A stretch of 40,027 bases of DNA, taken from JANSWP01 sp041941305 (lineage in GTDB: Bacteria; Bacteroidota; Bacteroidia; Chitinophagales; Saprospiraceae). The notes under the pieces are model-generated. The model had not been told where the DNA came from. It made no database searches and saw only the letters and a list, made by a program, of their open reading frames with translations. How positions within the stretch are numbered: position 1 is the stretch's first letter; each line of letters starts with the position of its first letter. Below, one piece after another: positions 10,755-18,253 of the stretch. The stretch spans positions 1 through 40,027 of the forward strand of contig JBGTQJ010000077.1 of assembly GCA_041941305.1 (NCBI GenBank), read 5' to 3'. The translations under genes were made by a program, and so were the position numbers.

Positions 10755-11858
10755 ATGAAAACTATTTTTGGTCTTTTCACAATTTTTACATTTTTTGTTT
10801 CCGCTACTTTTGCTCAAATTTCGGATTTGCCTCCAAATCCAGAACCTGGCAAATGTTATGTTCGTTGTGTCACACCCGATGTTTATGAAACAACTACAAA
10901 ACGGGTGATGACTAAAGAAGGGTATAAAACTTATGAATTTATTCCTGCCCAATATAAAACTGTCGAAGAGCAAGTGATGGTTAAAGAGGCGACGAAGGAA
11001 TTTCAATATATCCCTGCCACTTACCGAACGGAGATGACAACGATTGAAATAGAAGAACCGGAAACAGAATACAATTTAGTACCGGTTCAATTTGCTTCTA
11101 AATCAGAAGAAATTGAAGTAAAACCTAAAACGGTTAAATATGAATATCAACGTTCTAATAACTGTTCAGATCCAGATGGCGATTGTATGACAGTTTGTGC
11201 AATTGAAGAGCCTGCGGAATATAAAACTTATGTCTCGCAAGTTATTTCCAATGCTGCCAATTATACAGCAAATAAAGTGGGTGGTCAAACAATTACTGTT
11301 GAAACAAAAGTCATTCAAACTCCTGCACGTTATGAGGAAATAGAAATTCCTGCTGAATACAAAACGATTACGAAAAGAATTTTGGTGAAAGATGCAGAGG
11401 TCCGTGAAATCGAAGTACCGGCTGAATATGCGACAGAAACCATTCGCGTGATGACTCAAAAAGGTGGTATGGAAAAGTGGGAAGAAGTGGATTGTCACTT
11501 AACTCAAAGAAATATTTTACCGATTTATTACGAGTTGGGAAGCGCAAGATTGACCTCCAATTCTCGACGAATCATTGACCAGCGTTTATTGGCTTTGATG
11601 CAGGAAAAACCATATATCTCTGTTGAAATTGCTGCCCATACTGATGCCAGAGGTTCTTCATACAGCAATATGTCTTTGTCTCAAAAAAGAGCTGAGTCCG
11701 TAGTGAGTTATTTGAAACAAAGAGGAATTTCTAAAAGTCGTTTGATTGCCAAAGGTTACGGCGAATCTCAATTGTTGAATAATTGTGCTGACGGTGTGGA
11801 TTGTCCTGAGAATATGCACCAGGAAAATCGAAGAACAGAATTCAGGGTATTGGATTAG
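10755..11858 (+). CDS. OmpA-family outer membrane protein with N-terminal PAxY repeat region
   Basis: A 367-residue protein. The start at 10755 is chosen because it opens a clean signal peptide (MKTIFGLFTIFTFFVSATFAQ); the frame extends upstream without a plausible leader. Residues about 30-245 hold some eight imperfect repeats around I/V-P-A-x-Y-K/x-T separated by 20-30 charged, beta-prone residues, a pattern I do not recognise as a named domain. Residues about 252-367 are an OmpA/MotB peptidoglycan-binding domain (IYYELGSARL, HTDARGSS, LSQKRAESV, GYGES, NRRTEFRV) with the extra Cys pair NNCADGVDC also seen in the OmpA domain of the gene at 19955. The likely role is to tether the outer membrane or a surface structure to peptidoglycan. 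It follows the giant adhesin on the same strand but has its own terminator between. Confidence 0.85.
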   Translation: MKTIFGLFTIFTFFVSATFAQISDLPPNPEPGKCYVRCVTPDVYETTTKRVMTKEGYKTYEFIPAQYKTVEEQVMVKEATKEFQYIPATYRTEMTTIEIEEPETEYNLVPVQFASKSEEIEVKPKTVKYEYQRSNNCSDPDGDCMTVCAIEEPAEYKTYVSQVISNAANYTANKVGGQTITVETKVIQTPARYEEIEIPAEYKTITKRILVKDAEVREIEVPAEYATETIRVMTQKGGMEKWEEVDCHLTQRNILPIYYELGSARLTSNSRRIIDQRLLALMQEKPYISVEIAAHTDARGSSYSNMSLSQKRAESVVSYLKQRGISKSRLIAKGYGESQLLNNCADGVDCPENMHQENRRTEFRVLD

Positions 11859-11941
11859 AATCCATTCCAACATTATCTTGCTTTTCTTAATCTAATCGTC
11901 CTAGAAAAGAATAGATAATTCAAGTGACGAACTTGTCAAAA

Positions 11942-11978
11942 TGCCTCATCCGAGTTTCCGGGTGGGGCAATTTGTTTA
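11942..11978 (+). terminator. Hairpin terminator after the OmpA-family gene
   Basis: TGCCTCATCC (11942-11951) pairs with GGGTGGGGCA (11960-11969), followed by ATTTGTTTATT. It is a near-copy of the hairpin at 10189-10216 (loop GAGTTTCC against GAGTTTTC). The T-tract is short, so termination strength is uncertain. Confidence 0.55.
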
Positions 11979-12004
11979 TTATAATACCTGACGGAAAAAA
12001 ATGG

Positions 12005-12041
12005 CATAAAAAACCATTATTTAATAGGTCAGCCTACTTAA
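12005..12041. repeat. Interspersed short repeat, copy 1 (AATAGGTCAGCCTACTT)
   Basis: The sequence runs CATAAAAAACCATTATTT then AATAGGTCAGCCTACTTAA. Very similar sequence occurs at 15816-15852, and in a complete two-arm hairpin form at 28722-28765. This copy has one clear arm, the other being eroded. The rest of 11979-12288 shows no gene; the only other structure is a short CCGAA...TTCGG hairpin near 12200. Confidence 0.6.
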
Positions 12042-12288
12042 GTTTTGAACATTCAGAACCCTCGCCCGTTCTATCGACAGCTTCCAAAAGGTTAGCGGCT
12101 TAGGTCAGTGCGAATGCTCTATCAAATGTATTCCCAGATCTTTAAGACCAGCTAATCAGATTACACAAGATTTTATTCGGTAAATGGCCAACAGCTTGTC
12201 CCGAAGCAATTTCGGAAGTAGATGGTTGATGGCTTTTCATGTAAAATATTTTAGAATAAAGTCAACTCTATCAGGGAGCATTTTTCTA

Positions 12289-12350
12289 AGCGTATGATTG
12301 AAACTTGAATTTTCCGAAAATTCGCAAAATTCAAGTTTCAATCATACGCT
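12289..12350. repeat. 25-bp perfect inverted repeat (hairpin) upstream of Hsp20 gene
   Basis: Arms 12289-12313 and 12326-12350 are exact reverse complements (AGCGTATGATTG... / ...CAATCATACGCT) around a 12-base loop, CCGAAAATTCGC. It ends 19 bp before the chosen hsp20 start, so in RNA it would form a very stable 5' UTR stem-loop or, read from upstream, a barrier. It lacks the GGAGG/CCTCC ends of the triple-hairpin family. Confidence 0.8.
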
Positions 12351-12369
12351 CACCAAAATTTATATAAAT

Positions 12370-12825
12370 ATGTTACTGTCAAATTGGAAAGGCATAAGTC
12401 CAAAAGGGACTATGTCAAGATACGTCGACGATTTTTTTAATGATCGATACAAGAGATTGATTAATTATAACGGAATTGAGGACGATGAAATCACCTTGCC
12501 TGCCATAAATGTGGAGGAAGAAGAGAATGCCTATCAATTATCCTTTGCAGCACCCGGCTATCACAAAGAAGACTTTAATGTTGAGGTTGACAATGGAGTA
12601 CTAATAATTTCAGCCCATAGAAGCATCGAAAATAATGGAGACGAAAACGGCTATACTCGCCGCGAATTTAATTATCAAAGTTTCAGTAAGCGTTTCACTT
12701 TGCCTGAACATGTAAAGGATGACCAAATTCAGGCAAAATATGAGAATGGCATACTAAAGATTTCTATTCCTTGCCAACCACAAACTGAAAAAAACAAAGC
12801 AATTCGTCAAATCTCGGTAGCTTAA
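12370..12825 (+). CDS. Small heat shock protein, Hsp20/alpha-crystallin family
   Basis: A 151-residue ATP-independent holdase chaperone. The alpha-crystallin domain covers about residues 40-140: LPAINVEEEENAYQLS, the APGYHKEDF turn, VDNGVLIIS, YTRREFNYQSFSKRF, LPEHVKDDQIQAKY and the signature NGILKISIP. I start it at the ATG at 12370 (MLLSNWKG) because the 24 codons upstream lie inside the perfect hairpin 12289-12350 and give an unlikely N-terminus. Length and motif order are normal for the family. Hsp20 with the nearby Dps and DUF2383 genes gives this stretch a stress-protection flavour. The hairpin just upstream may influence expression, but nothing in the sequence proves it. Confidence 0.92.
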   Translation: MLLSNWKGISPKGTMSRYVDDFFNDRYKRLINYNGIEDDEITLPAINVEEEENAYQLSFAAPGYHKEDFNVEVDNGVLIISAHRSIENNGDENGYTRREFNYQSFSKRFTLPEHVKDDQIQAKYENGILKISIPCQPQTEKNKAIRQISVA

Positions 12826-12905
12826 TCAACAAATGAAGGTTCCATAATATATTTCACCGTCAACTTTAAAAGTTGGCGGTATTTTTTAACCAAATCAATC
12901 AAATT

Positions 12906-13394
12906 ATGAAAAATCGAAATGTCATTTTTAGAATCACAAAAGCCTTTTTTATAGCCTTGATTTTTTTGTTCGGAATGAATCAATCGGCTGAAGCTCAAAG
13001 CCGTACCAGCGGTGAAGTCGGTATTGGCATTCAGGCTGGGCAACCCACTGGACTTTCCCTCAAAATCTACAAACCCAACGGCTGGTCACCCGATTTTCTG
13101 GCGGCTTGGGACTTGGATGACTTTTTCTTTTTGAATTTACACGGTATTAAAGAACATCATCTGGGCGATTCTCAAAGAGCACATTTCTTTTATGGACCTG
13201 GTGCTTTTGTTGGTATTGTCGACCGTCCTAAAGAATTTGAAGATGATGTGATTGCCGGTGTGAGTGGCACATTCGGATTCAGTCTCGTTTTTGGTGATAT
13301 AGAGTTCTTCCTTCAAGGTACCCCTCGATTAAGTATTATTGATAAGACCAATTTTGATATGGGAGGAGGTGTTGGTGTTCGGTTTTATTTGTAA
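12906..13394 (+). CDS. Small secreted, probably outer-membrane beta-barrel protein
   Basis: A 162-residue protein starting at 12906 (MKNRNVIFRITKAFFIALIF), with an n-region of basic residues, a hydrophobic core and a probable cleavage after ...SAEAQ. The mature part is rich in alternating hydrophobic strands and Gly (VGIGIQAGQPTGLSLKIY, FFYGPGAFVGIV, GTFGFSLVFGDIEFFLQG, GGGVGVRFYL) and ends in an aromatic-hydrophobic strand, typical of small 8-stranded barrels. I do not recognise a specific family. It starts 80 bp after hsp20 on the same strand and is followed by triple-hairpin element E1, whose last hairpin carries a T-run. Confidence 0.72.
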   Translation: MKNRNVIFRITKAFFIALIFLFGMNQSAEAQSRTSGEVGIGIQAGQPTGLSLKIYKPNGWSPDFLAAWDLDDFFFLNLHGIKEHHLGDSQRAHFFYGPGAFVGIVDRPKEFEDDVIAGVSGTFGFSLVFGDIEFFLQGTPRLSIIDKTNFDMGGGVGVRFYL

Positions 13395-13402
13395 AAACTA
13401 CT

Positions 13403-13600
13403 TAAGTGATCATGCAAAATTATCTTTTGCTTTGCCGACAGCATTGCCGCAAAGCGGCTCGCTGTCGCCAATGGTGGTTTTAGGAGGAGAGTTGATTGTA
13501 AAAATCTGATTTTCAGATTTTTACAATCAACTCTCCTCCTAACCTCCAGGACTGCGACGGGCGCCTTCGGCGCAGCCTGCCCCTTTGGGGATGTCGCAGT
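13403..13600. repeat. Triple-hairpin intergenic element E1 (GGAGG family)
   Basis: Three consecutive stem-loops. Left: CGACAGC (13436-13442) with GCTGTCG (13461-13467), enclosing a GCCGC/GCGGC inner stem. Centre: a perfect 30-bp stem, 13480-13509 with 13513-13542, loop TTT, opening with TTAGGAGG and closing with CCTCCTAA. Right: ACTGCGAC (13551-13558) with GTCGCAGT (13593-13600), containing GCGCC/GGCGC and CCCC/GGGG substems. Positions 13403-13558 match the reverse complement of 22032-22189 except within the central stem, where the arms differ but remain fully paired. Confidence 0.85.
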
Positions 13601-13610
13601 GTTTTTTTTC
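13551..13610 (+). terminator. Terminator-like right hairpin of E1
   Basis: The stem ACTGCGAC/GTCGCAGT is followed directly by GTTTTTTTTC (13601-13610), a good intrinsic terminator for the plus-strand gene ending at 13394. From 13611 to 13805 I see no gene, only a degenerate copy of the AATAGGTCAACC repeat near 13691-13710. Confidence 0.6.
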
Positions 13611-13805
13611 TTAATATTTGTAAAAACAACTTACAAACGCACATCAAAATCCCATAGGGACGAAGTATGGAAAATTTGGAATGACTCATGTTCAATAGGT
13701 CAACCCAATTTAAAGGCTAGTAAAGAAAGTCGAAGTCACCTAACAAAAAGAAGCCGATTCAACTGTTCAAAATCCTGTTCCTAATGCACTAGCTTCGAGA
13801 AAACA

Positions 13806-15455
13806 CTAAGCCCAATAAGATTCCAATTTTTCCACCAGCTCCTCATTCACTCCTGCATCAACTGGAATTTCAATCAAAGTCAATTTTTTGGAAGGAATTG
13901 TTTCCTCAAGAATAGATTTTAATTCGGAAACCGAAGTCGGTTTATGCCCTTCTATACCGAAACTTTCCGCCAATTTTTTGAAATCAGGATTGCCCAATTC
14001 TGTGTAAGCATTTCGACCTTTGCTCATCTCTTGTTTCCATTTTATCAGTCCGTAATCGTTGTCGTTAAAAACGATAAACGTCGAATGGACTCCTAATCGG
14101 TAAGCCGTTTCGAGTTCCTGAATATTCATTAATGCACCTCCATCACCCATCATTGCCACGACAGGGCGATTTGGGTCAATCATACTTGCTGCAATACCTC
14201 CAGGCAATGCAATTCCCATACTTGCCAAGCCATTACTAATGATGCAGCCATTGGCGCTATAAGTTGGAAAATTGCGGGCAATCCACATCTTGTGTGCCCC
14301 CACGTCGCTGATTACCAAACCATCGTCGGGTAGGATTTCACGAACCAGATTGATGACTCCCGGAACGGTAAAACTGTCGCCTTCTGTGAGGGAATAATTG
14401 TGAATGTCCTCCTCAATGCGTTGTCGAATTGGTTTGTACCATTCTTTAGAATTATCAAAAAGACCACCATCACAAATCTTTTTATTTAATTGACTTATTG
14501 TCTTTGCAATATCGCCAACTATTTCCACCTTCGGAATATAGGAATCATACACTTCAGCGGGTTCAAAATCAATGTGAATAATCGTTTTGTCTCGATTTGG
14601 ATTCCATTCGTCAGGTGAATATTCCGCAATATCATAGCCCACCGTCAAAACCAAATCCGCCCGTTCAACTGCCTCCATGACATAATCTTTGAGGCCCAAA
14701 CCAATAGAAAACAGGGATTGAGGCATTCGGTCAGAAACTGCGCCTTTGCCCATAAAAGTGGATACAATGGGTAGCTTGGTGTCTTTAACCAACTGAGTCA
14801 ATTCTTCACTCGCTCCATTTCGAATAGCACCATTGCCAGCAATGATCATGGGCTTTTTGGCTTGTTCAATTAGCCGAAATGATGCTGAAATTGACTCAGG
14901 ATCAGGAGCAGTTCGGCCAACGATTCCACAATCAAGTGGCTTTAGGGAGGCTGAAACCTCCAATTTTGCCACATCTTCCGACAATTCAATATGTGTCGCA
15001 CCAGGCTTTTCCGTTTCGGCAACTTTAAATGCCTTTCGAATAACCTCCGGTACCACCTGAGGTGCTTTGACGGCAGTATTCCATTTGGTAATCGGCCCGA
15101 ACATTTGAACGACGTCAATATTTTGGTGGCTTTCGTGATGCAGTCGCGTCAAACCGCCCTGACCTGTTATTGCGATAAGCGGTGCTTTATCCAAATTGGC
15201 ATCAGCAACCCCTGTAAGAAGATTCGTCGCACCTGGGCCAAGTGTTCCAAGGCAAACACCTGCTTTGCCCGTCAAACGACCCCAAACATTGGCGATAAAA
15301 GCAGCCCCCTGCTCATGTCGGCAGGGTATAAACTCAATATCTTCAGCATCGGCGAGCGCAAGAAGAAGGTCTTGATTTTCTTCACCAGGCACTCCAAAAA
15401 TGTATCGGATACCTTCATTTTTCAGGCATTGAACAAATAATTCTGCTACGGTCAT
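13806..15455 (-). CDS. Thiamine-diphosphate enzyme, acetolactate synthase large-subunit type
   Basis: A 549-residue protein. The N-terminal TPP pyrimidine domain has FGVPGEEN and the catalytic Glu48 in RHEQGAAFIA; GTLGPGATNLLTG follows. The central domain (about 190-330) keeps PMIIAGNGAIR. The C-terminal PP domain has the GDG...N TPP/Mg motif at residue 437 (GDGGALMNIQELETA...NDNDYG). Family members condense two pyruvates to 2-acetolactate, either for branched-chain amino acids or as a catabolic, acetoin-forming AlsS-like enzyme. No regulatory small subunit or other ilv gene is nearby and the gene stands alone, which favours the stand-alone type. Related TPP enzymes (oxalyl-CoA decarboxylase, sulfoacetaldehyde acetyltransferase) are less likely but not excluded. 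It is read toward E1, convergent with the gene at 12906. Confidence 0.82.
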   Translation of the reverse strand: MTVAELFVQCLKNEGIRYIFGVPGEENQDLLLALADAEDIEFIPCRHEQGAAFIANVWGRLTGKAGVCLGTLGPGATNLLTGVADANLDKAPLIAITGQGGLTRLHHESHQNIDVVQMFGPITKWNTAVKAPQVVPEVIRKAFKVAETEKPGATHIELSEDVAKLEVSASLKPLDCGIVGRTAPDPESISASFRLIEQAKKPMIIAGNGAIRNGASEELTQLVKDTKLPIVSTFMGKGAVSDRMPQSLFSIGLGLKDYVMEAVERADLVLTVGYDIAEYSPDEWNPNRDKTIIHIDFEPAEVYDSYIPKVEIVGDIAKTISQLNKKICDGGLFDNSKEWYKPIRQRIEEDIHNYSLTEGDSFTVPGVINLVREILPDDGLVISDVGAHKMWIARNFPTYSANGCIISNGLASMGIALPGGIAASMIDPNRPVVAMMGDGGALMNIQELETAYRLGVHSTFIVFNDNDYGLIKWKQEMSKGRNAYTELGNPDFKKLAESFGIEGHKPTSVSELKSILEETIPSKKLTLIEIPVDAGVNEELVEKLESYWA

Positions 15456-15486
15456 AAGGTGTTATTTTTGTTCTTTGAATGTATTT

Positions 15487-15641
15487 GTTTAGCGTGCTAA
15501 ACGGGGCGCAGCAAGCTGCGCCAAAGACTTTTATGGAGGCAATCGCCTAAATTTGGGCAAATGCCAATGCCCAAATTTAGGCGATTGCCTCCGAAAGATC
15601 CCTTGTGCGCTGAAGGCGCACAAGTATTCAACGCGCTAAAC
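15487..15641. repeat. Triple-hairpin intergenic element E3 (GGAGG family)
   Basis: An outer pair, GTTTAGCGTG (15487-15496) with CGCGCTAAAC (15632-15641), encloses three stem-loops. Left: GGCGCAG-CAAG-CTGCGCC (15505-15522). Centre: a perfect 25-bp stem, 15535-15559 with 15568-15592, starting GGAGGCAATCGCC and ending CCTCC. Right: CTTGTGCGC (15602-15610) with GCGCACAAG (15616-15624). The right flank, CCTCCGAAAG...CCTTGTGCGC...GCGCACAAGTATT, is shared with E4 at 18331-18374 while the central stems differ completely. It sits just upstream of the TPP-enzyme start. Confidence 0.85.
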
Positions 15642-15815
15642 ACATACCTTTGACTAATTCGGGGCAAGTTGTGGAAGCAAAGAGGTTGTATCAAAATATT
15701 TGTGGAGCGAAGAAGCCTCCGAAACACAGCACACGATCTGTCAAAAAACCAAGTTTATGTTACAACGAGGAAAATGGGGGAGTGTTCAATAATAAATGGA
15801 AATAATGAAATGCGG

Positions 15816-15852
15816 CATTAAAAACCATTATTTAATAGGTCAACCTACTTAA
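15816..15852. repeat. Interspersed short repeat, copy 2 (AATAGGTCAACCTACTT)
   Basis: CATTAAAAACCATTATTT followed by AATAGGTCAACCTACTTAA, matching 12005-12041 and the hairpin form at 28722-28765. Its last bases overlap the first arm of the long hairpin at 15850. The preceding 15642-15815 has no gene I can support. Confidence 0.6.
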
Positions 15853-16023
15853 GCACCAAATCAAATTTATCTACAACTAATTTTGGTTTCTTTTTTCCTC
15901 TTACTTCGTTTNNNNNNNNNGAAAATACTCGTCAGAACTAAGGCTATGCCTGCGTTTTTCGCCTCGTTAGAGAAAAATAGAATTCCAAAATTTTACTTAT
16001 ACATAAATATGACTTGGTGCTTA
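15850..16023. repeat. Long imperfect hairpin, apex-conserved family, copy H1 (contains the N gap)
   Basis: Outer arms TAAGCACCAA (15850-15859) and TTGGTGCTTA (16014-16023) begin two ~80-base arms that stay largely complementary inward (TTTAT, TTTTGG, TTTTT and CTC blocks) to an apex AGAACTAAGGCTAT at 15934-15947. Copies H2 (35480-35642) and H3 (37343-37496) have the same length, plan and apex (ATAGCTAAGGCTAT) but unrelated arms. The 9 unknown bases at 15912-15920 lie in the left arm. Confidence 0.75.
15912..15920. other. Assembly gap (9 N)
   Basis: Nine N bases in the left arm of the long hairpin 15850-16023. The opposite arm is readable, so the gap probably reflects assembly or sequencing trouble at strong secondary structure; the true size of the gap is unknown. 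Confidence 0.95.
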
Positions 16024-16081
16024 TATCACTTTTTCTGAACCTATTAATCCTATTCTCGTTTTATGGAAAATCCAGAAAATT

Positions 16082-16534
16082 ATGTTTCAAAATCAAATTT
16101 CCAAATTAATCACCTTGCACCGTGATGCTCAAAAACACTATGAGCAATGTGCTTTTATCACTACAGAAAAGGATTTGAAAGGGTTATTTTCCAATCTTGC
16201 CAATCATCGGCAAATTATGTGTCGAGAATTGGAGGAATTAGGGACTCCCCGAAAAGAGCATAGAAAGACATTCCGCTCATTTTTTCAACGAATATGGAAG
16301 AAAGTAGTGGTTGCACTGATTGTAAACAATCGAAAAAAGTTATTGATTTTTTGTCGAACTTCGGAAGAAAAAATTGCCAAAGATTATTTAAGATTGTTCC
16401 AATTGGAAGAATTAAACGAGGAATCTTTTCGGATAATAGGCCTACATCAGCAATTAATTCAAAAGGCTTTGAATGCCATCGAAAATACACCTACATTAAG
16501 TATGAATCTTCATAAATGCAAAGTGGTGGTTTAG
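16082..16534 (+). CDS. DUF2383 / PA2169-type four-helix-bundle protein
   Basis: A 150-residue, helix-rich protein starting at 16082 (MFQNQISKLITLHRDAQKHYEQCA). The pattern of a first helix with LI.LHRDA..HYEQ, a second with LANHRQIMCRELEEL, and later EEKIAKDYLRLFQLEELNE and FRIIGLHQQLIQKALNAI fits ferritin-like DUF2383 proteins of about 150 residues. Family function is not established; homologues are found in stress and biofilm contexts. It lies close to a Dps gene on the same strand (266 bp), with element E5 between. Ferroxidase ligands are not evident, so I would not call it an iron store. Confidence 0.72.
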   Translation: MFQNQISKLITLHRDAQKHYEQCAFITTEKDLKGLFSNLANHRQIMCRELEELGTPRKEHRKTFRSFFQRIWKKVVVALIVNNRKKLLIFCRTSEEKIAKDYLRLFQLEELNEESFRIIGLHQQLIQKALNAIENTPTLSMNLHKCKVVV

Positions 16535-16615
16535 TTTTGTACCTCTTTGAACATCTCGCCAATTTGTCCGTTTTATCAAAAAATGAAATATTAATTGTAA
16601 TCCGCTTCACCGCCT

Positions 16616-16718
16616 GCCCCGATAGCTATCGGGGCTCAGAAAGGGGATTTGGAGGAGAAACGAGGTGCGTGGCGCCTCGTTTCTCCTCCAAATCTGCACT
16701 GTTTTCGCGCTGTGCGCG
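16616..16718. repeat. Triple-hairpin intergenic element E5 (GGAGG family)
   Basis: Left: a 20-bp perfect palindrome at 16616-16635 (GCCCCGATAG / CTATCGGGGC). Centre: a 23-bp stem, 16646-16668 with 16672-16694, containing GGAGG and CCTCC near its ends, with one G-U pair and a 3-base loop GTG. Right: CGCGC-TGT-GCGCG (16706-16718). The short-long-short order is the same as E1, E3 and E4, with different sequences. It lies between the DUF2383 gene and dps. Confidence 0.75.
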
Positions 16719-16800
16719 ACTCGCAAATAGAGGCTTTGCACCAGACCCCTTGTTTTGACACACAGTAGTAATTATTCAATAACAAAAAATATATATTAAA

Positions 16801-17292
16801 ATGGATTATTTAGGATTCGAGCAAAAAAAGTTAATAGATACAGTCACTGCTTTAAATGACCTGTTGGCTTCCTATCATATTTATTATCAAAACCTGAGAA
16901 ATTTCCACTGGAATGTGAAGGGAGAAAACTTTTTCGATTTACATACTCAATTTGAGGCATTGTACAACGACGCACGTCTGAAAATTGACGAAATCGCAGA
17001 AAGGATTTTGACACTTCGCCAACGCCCGGTCAGTCGGCTATCTGATTACATGGTGATTTCAAAAGTTGAAGAAGCTCCTTTATTGGAACATGATAGGGAA
17101 ATGGTTGAAACGATTTTGGAAAACCATAAAGTTTTGATTGCTCAAATGCGCAGATGTATTACTAATGCGAGTCAAGCAGAGGATGAAGGAACCATTGATA
17201 TGATTGGTGGATTTTTGGAAAACCTTGAGAAAAAATCATGGATGTTGGATGCTTGGATTACCCGAAAACATGAAATGGTGAATGTGAACTAG
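16801..17292 (+). CDS. dps: Dps family DNA-protection / ferritin-like protein
   Basis: A 163-residue member of the Dps family, which forms dodecamers that oxidise Fe2+ with H2O2 and store iron, protecting DNA in the cytoplasm. The ferroxidase ligands show the exact family spacing: His36 (NFHWNV), His48 (DLHTQF), Asp63 and Glu67 (KIDEIAERI). LYNDARLKIDEIAERI and the C-terminal EKKSWMLDAWI are typical. The short N-terminus has no long Lys-rich tail, so direct DNA binding is not predicted. Start at 16801 (MDYLGFEQKK) follows an AT-rich leader ACAAAAAATATATATTAAA without a clear ribosome-binding site. In Bacteroidota dps is often OxyR-controlled; no operator is recognised here. Confidence 0.95.
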   Translation: MDYLGFEQKKLIDTVTALNDLLASYHIYYQNLRNFHWNVKGENFFDLHTQFEALYNDARLKIDEIAERILTLRQRPVSRLSDYMVISKVEEAPLLEHDREMVETILENHKVLIAQMRRCITNASQAEDEGTIDMIGGFLENLEKKSWMLDAWITRKHEMVNVN

Positions 17293-17431
17293 TCGCCGAC
17301 TTGCCCTAAGTAATATGCGGGACTGTCTCATGCCTGATGCATTTCTTGGCCAAGGAACTCCCCTTGGGATGGGAATAAAATAACAATCATCGCTGCTGCA
17401 ACGGCGTAGTACATGATACAGACCCACTTAC

Positions 17432-17658
17432 TAAGCTCGACTTTATTCAATATGATAATGGTAAATTAATGCTCGGAGTGGCAGGGTTTCGAACCCTGCA
17501 ATTTAAAGCGTGAATGCAGGGTTCAAAACCCTGCGACTCGTTCATTTATTTTTCAATGTCAGGTAAATATACTGAGGTGCAAAAATTAAACCTTTTGATA
17601 ATCAACCACAGGTAAATATGGAATTTCATGATTACCCAAATAGCTAAAGTCGAGCTTA
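17432..17658. mobile_element. Candidate MITE-like element with 14-bp terminal inverted repeats
   Basis: TAAGCTCGACTTTA (17432-17445) and TAAAGTCGAGCTTA (17645-17658) are perfect inverted repeats bounding 227 bp without a gene. Inside is a strong hairpin, GAGTGGCAGGG... (from about 17478) with ...CCCTGCGACTC (to about 17540), two mismatches in 25. No target-site duplication is evident by eye. To the left, 17293-17431 holds a weak inverted repeat (GGACTGTCTCATG near 17320 with CATGATACAGACC near 17412) and no gene. Confidence 0.4.
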
Positions 17659-17705
17659 TTGGTAAACCTGCGAAAACGTCTATTTATTAAACAAAAAAAA
17701 CAATT

Positions 17706-18239
17706 ATGTCTTATACAGATAAAACAATTGAAATCAGCAAACCAAATCCAAATAAAAATGAAATAGAAAACGCGAATAATGTCGCCAGAGCAAAGTTCGA
17801 CCTTGTAAAAGATGGTATTCCCTTAGGTTTACAGGCGGGCATCGCTATGGCCATCTACCTTTTCCTCATAGATTTGCTTGGAGGAGGAGACATTATCGCC
17901 CTTAAGTTTTTAAAATATGCTTTCCTAGCCTATTTTTTGTGGATTGGCTTGTCGAAAGTCAGTGATTTGATGATAAGAGGAAAGGTCTTTAGAAATGGAA
18001 TTAAAGAAGGTGCAGTGATCACTTTTTTTAGTGGTATTGCCTTGTCTGTTGTTAATTTAATCGCCTTTTTAATTAATCCAGCTATTTCTTTTGAAAAATT
18101 TGGTGTTGTATCTGACTCCTTCGGTTCATTTATGGTCGTAAGTGGAGCCATTTTCTTTGAGGTTTTGGTATTTGGATTGATTATCACATTTATATGGTTA
18201 CAAATTTTAAAAACCAAATCTGAGCGTACCGTTATTTAA
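17706..18239 (+). CDS. Four-TM membrane protein, possibly DUF4199-like
   Basis: A 177-residue protein. Residues 1-35 are hydrophilic (KPNPNKNEIENANNVARAKF) and probably cytosolic. Four hydrophobic segments follow: about 40-60 (GLQAGIAMAIYLFLIDLLGG), 67-85 (LKYAFLAYFLWIGLSKV), 100-122 (GAVITFFSGIALSVVNLIAFLI) and 140-165 (FMVVSGAIFFEVLVFGLIITFIWL). The FRNGIKEGAVITFFSGIALSVV helix after the second TM is reminiscent of DUF4199 proteins common in Bacteroidota, but I am not certain. No catalytic motif is seen. Monocistronic by spacing; E4 follows immediately. Confidence 0.6.
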   Translation: MSYTDKTIEISKPNPNKNEIENANNVARAKFDLVKDGIPLGLQAGIAMAIYLFLIDLLGGGDIIALKFLKYAFLAYFLWIGLSKVSDLMIRGKVFRNGIKEGAVITFFSGIALSVVNLIAFLINPAISFEKFGVVSDSFGSFMVVSGAIFFEVLVFGLIITFIWLQILKTKSERTVI

Positions 18240-18253
18240 GTATAAAACCGCTT

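Noticed and set aside
12298..12369. Upstream in-frame start for Hsp20
   Set aside because: These codons lie inside the perfect hairpin 12289-12350 and encode an N-terminus unlike the family; 12370 is preferred.
13599..13784. 61-codon open frame after E1
   Set aside because: It begins in the T-run of the terminator-like hairpin, crosses a degenerate interspersed repeat and shows no domain or start signal.
17478..17540. GGGTTTCGAACCC resembles a tRNA T-arm
   Set aside because: It is part of a symmetric 25-bp inverted repeat with no acceptor stem, D-arm or anticodon arm around it; no tRNA can be folded here.
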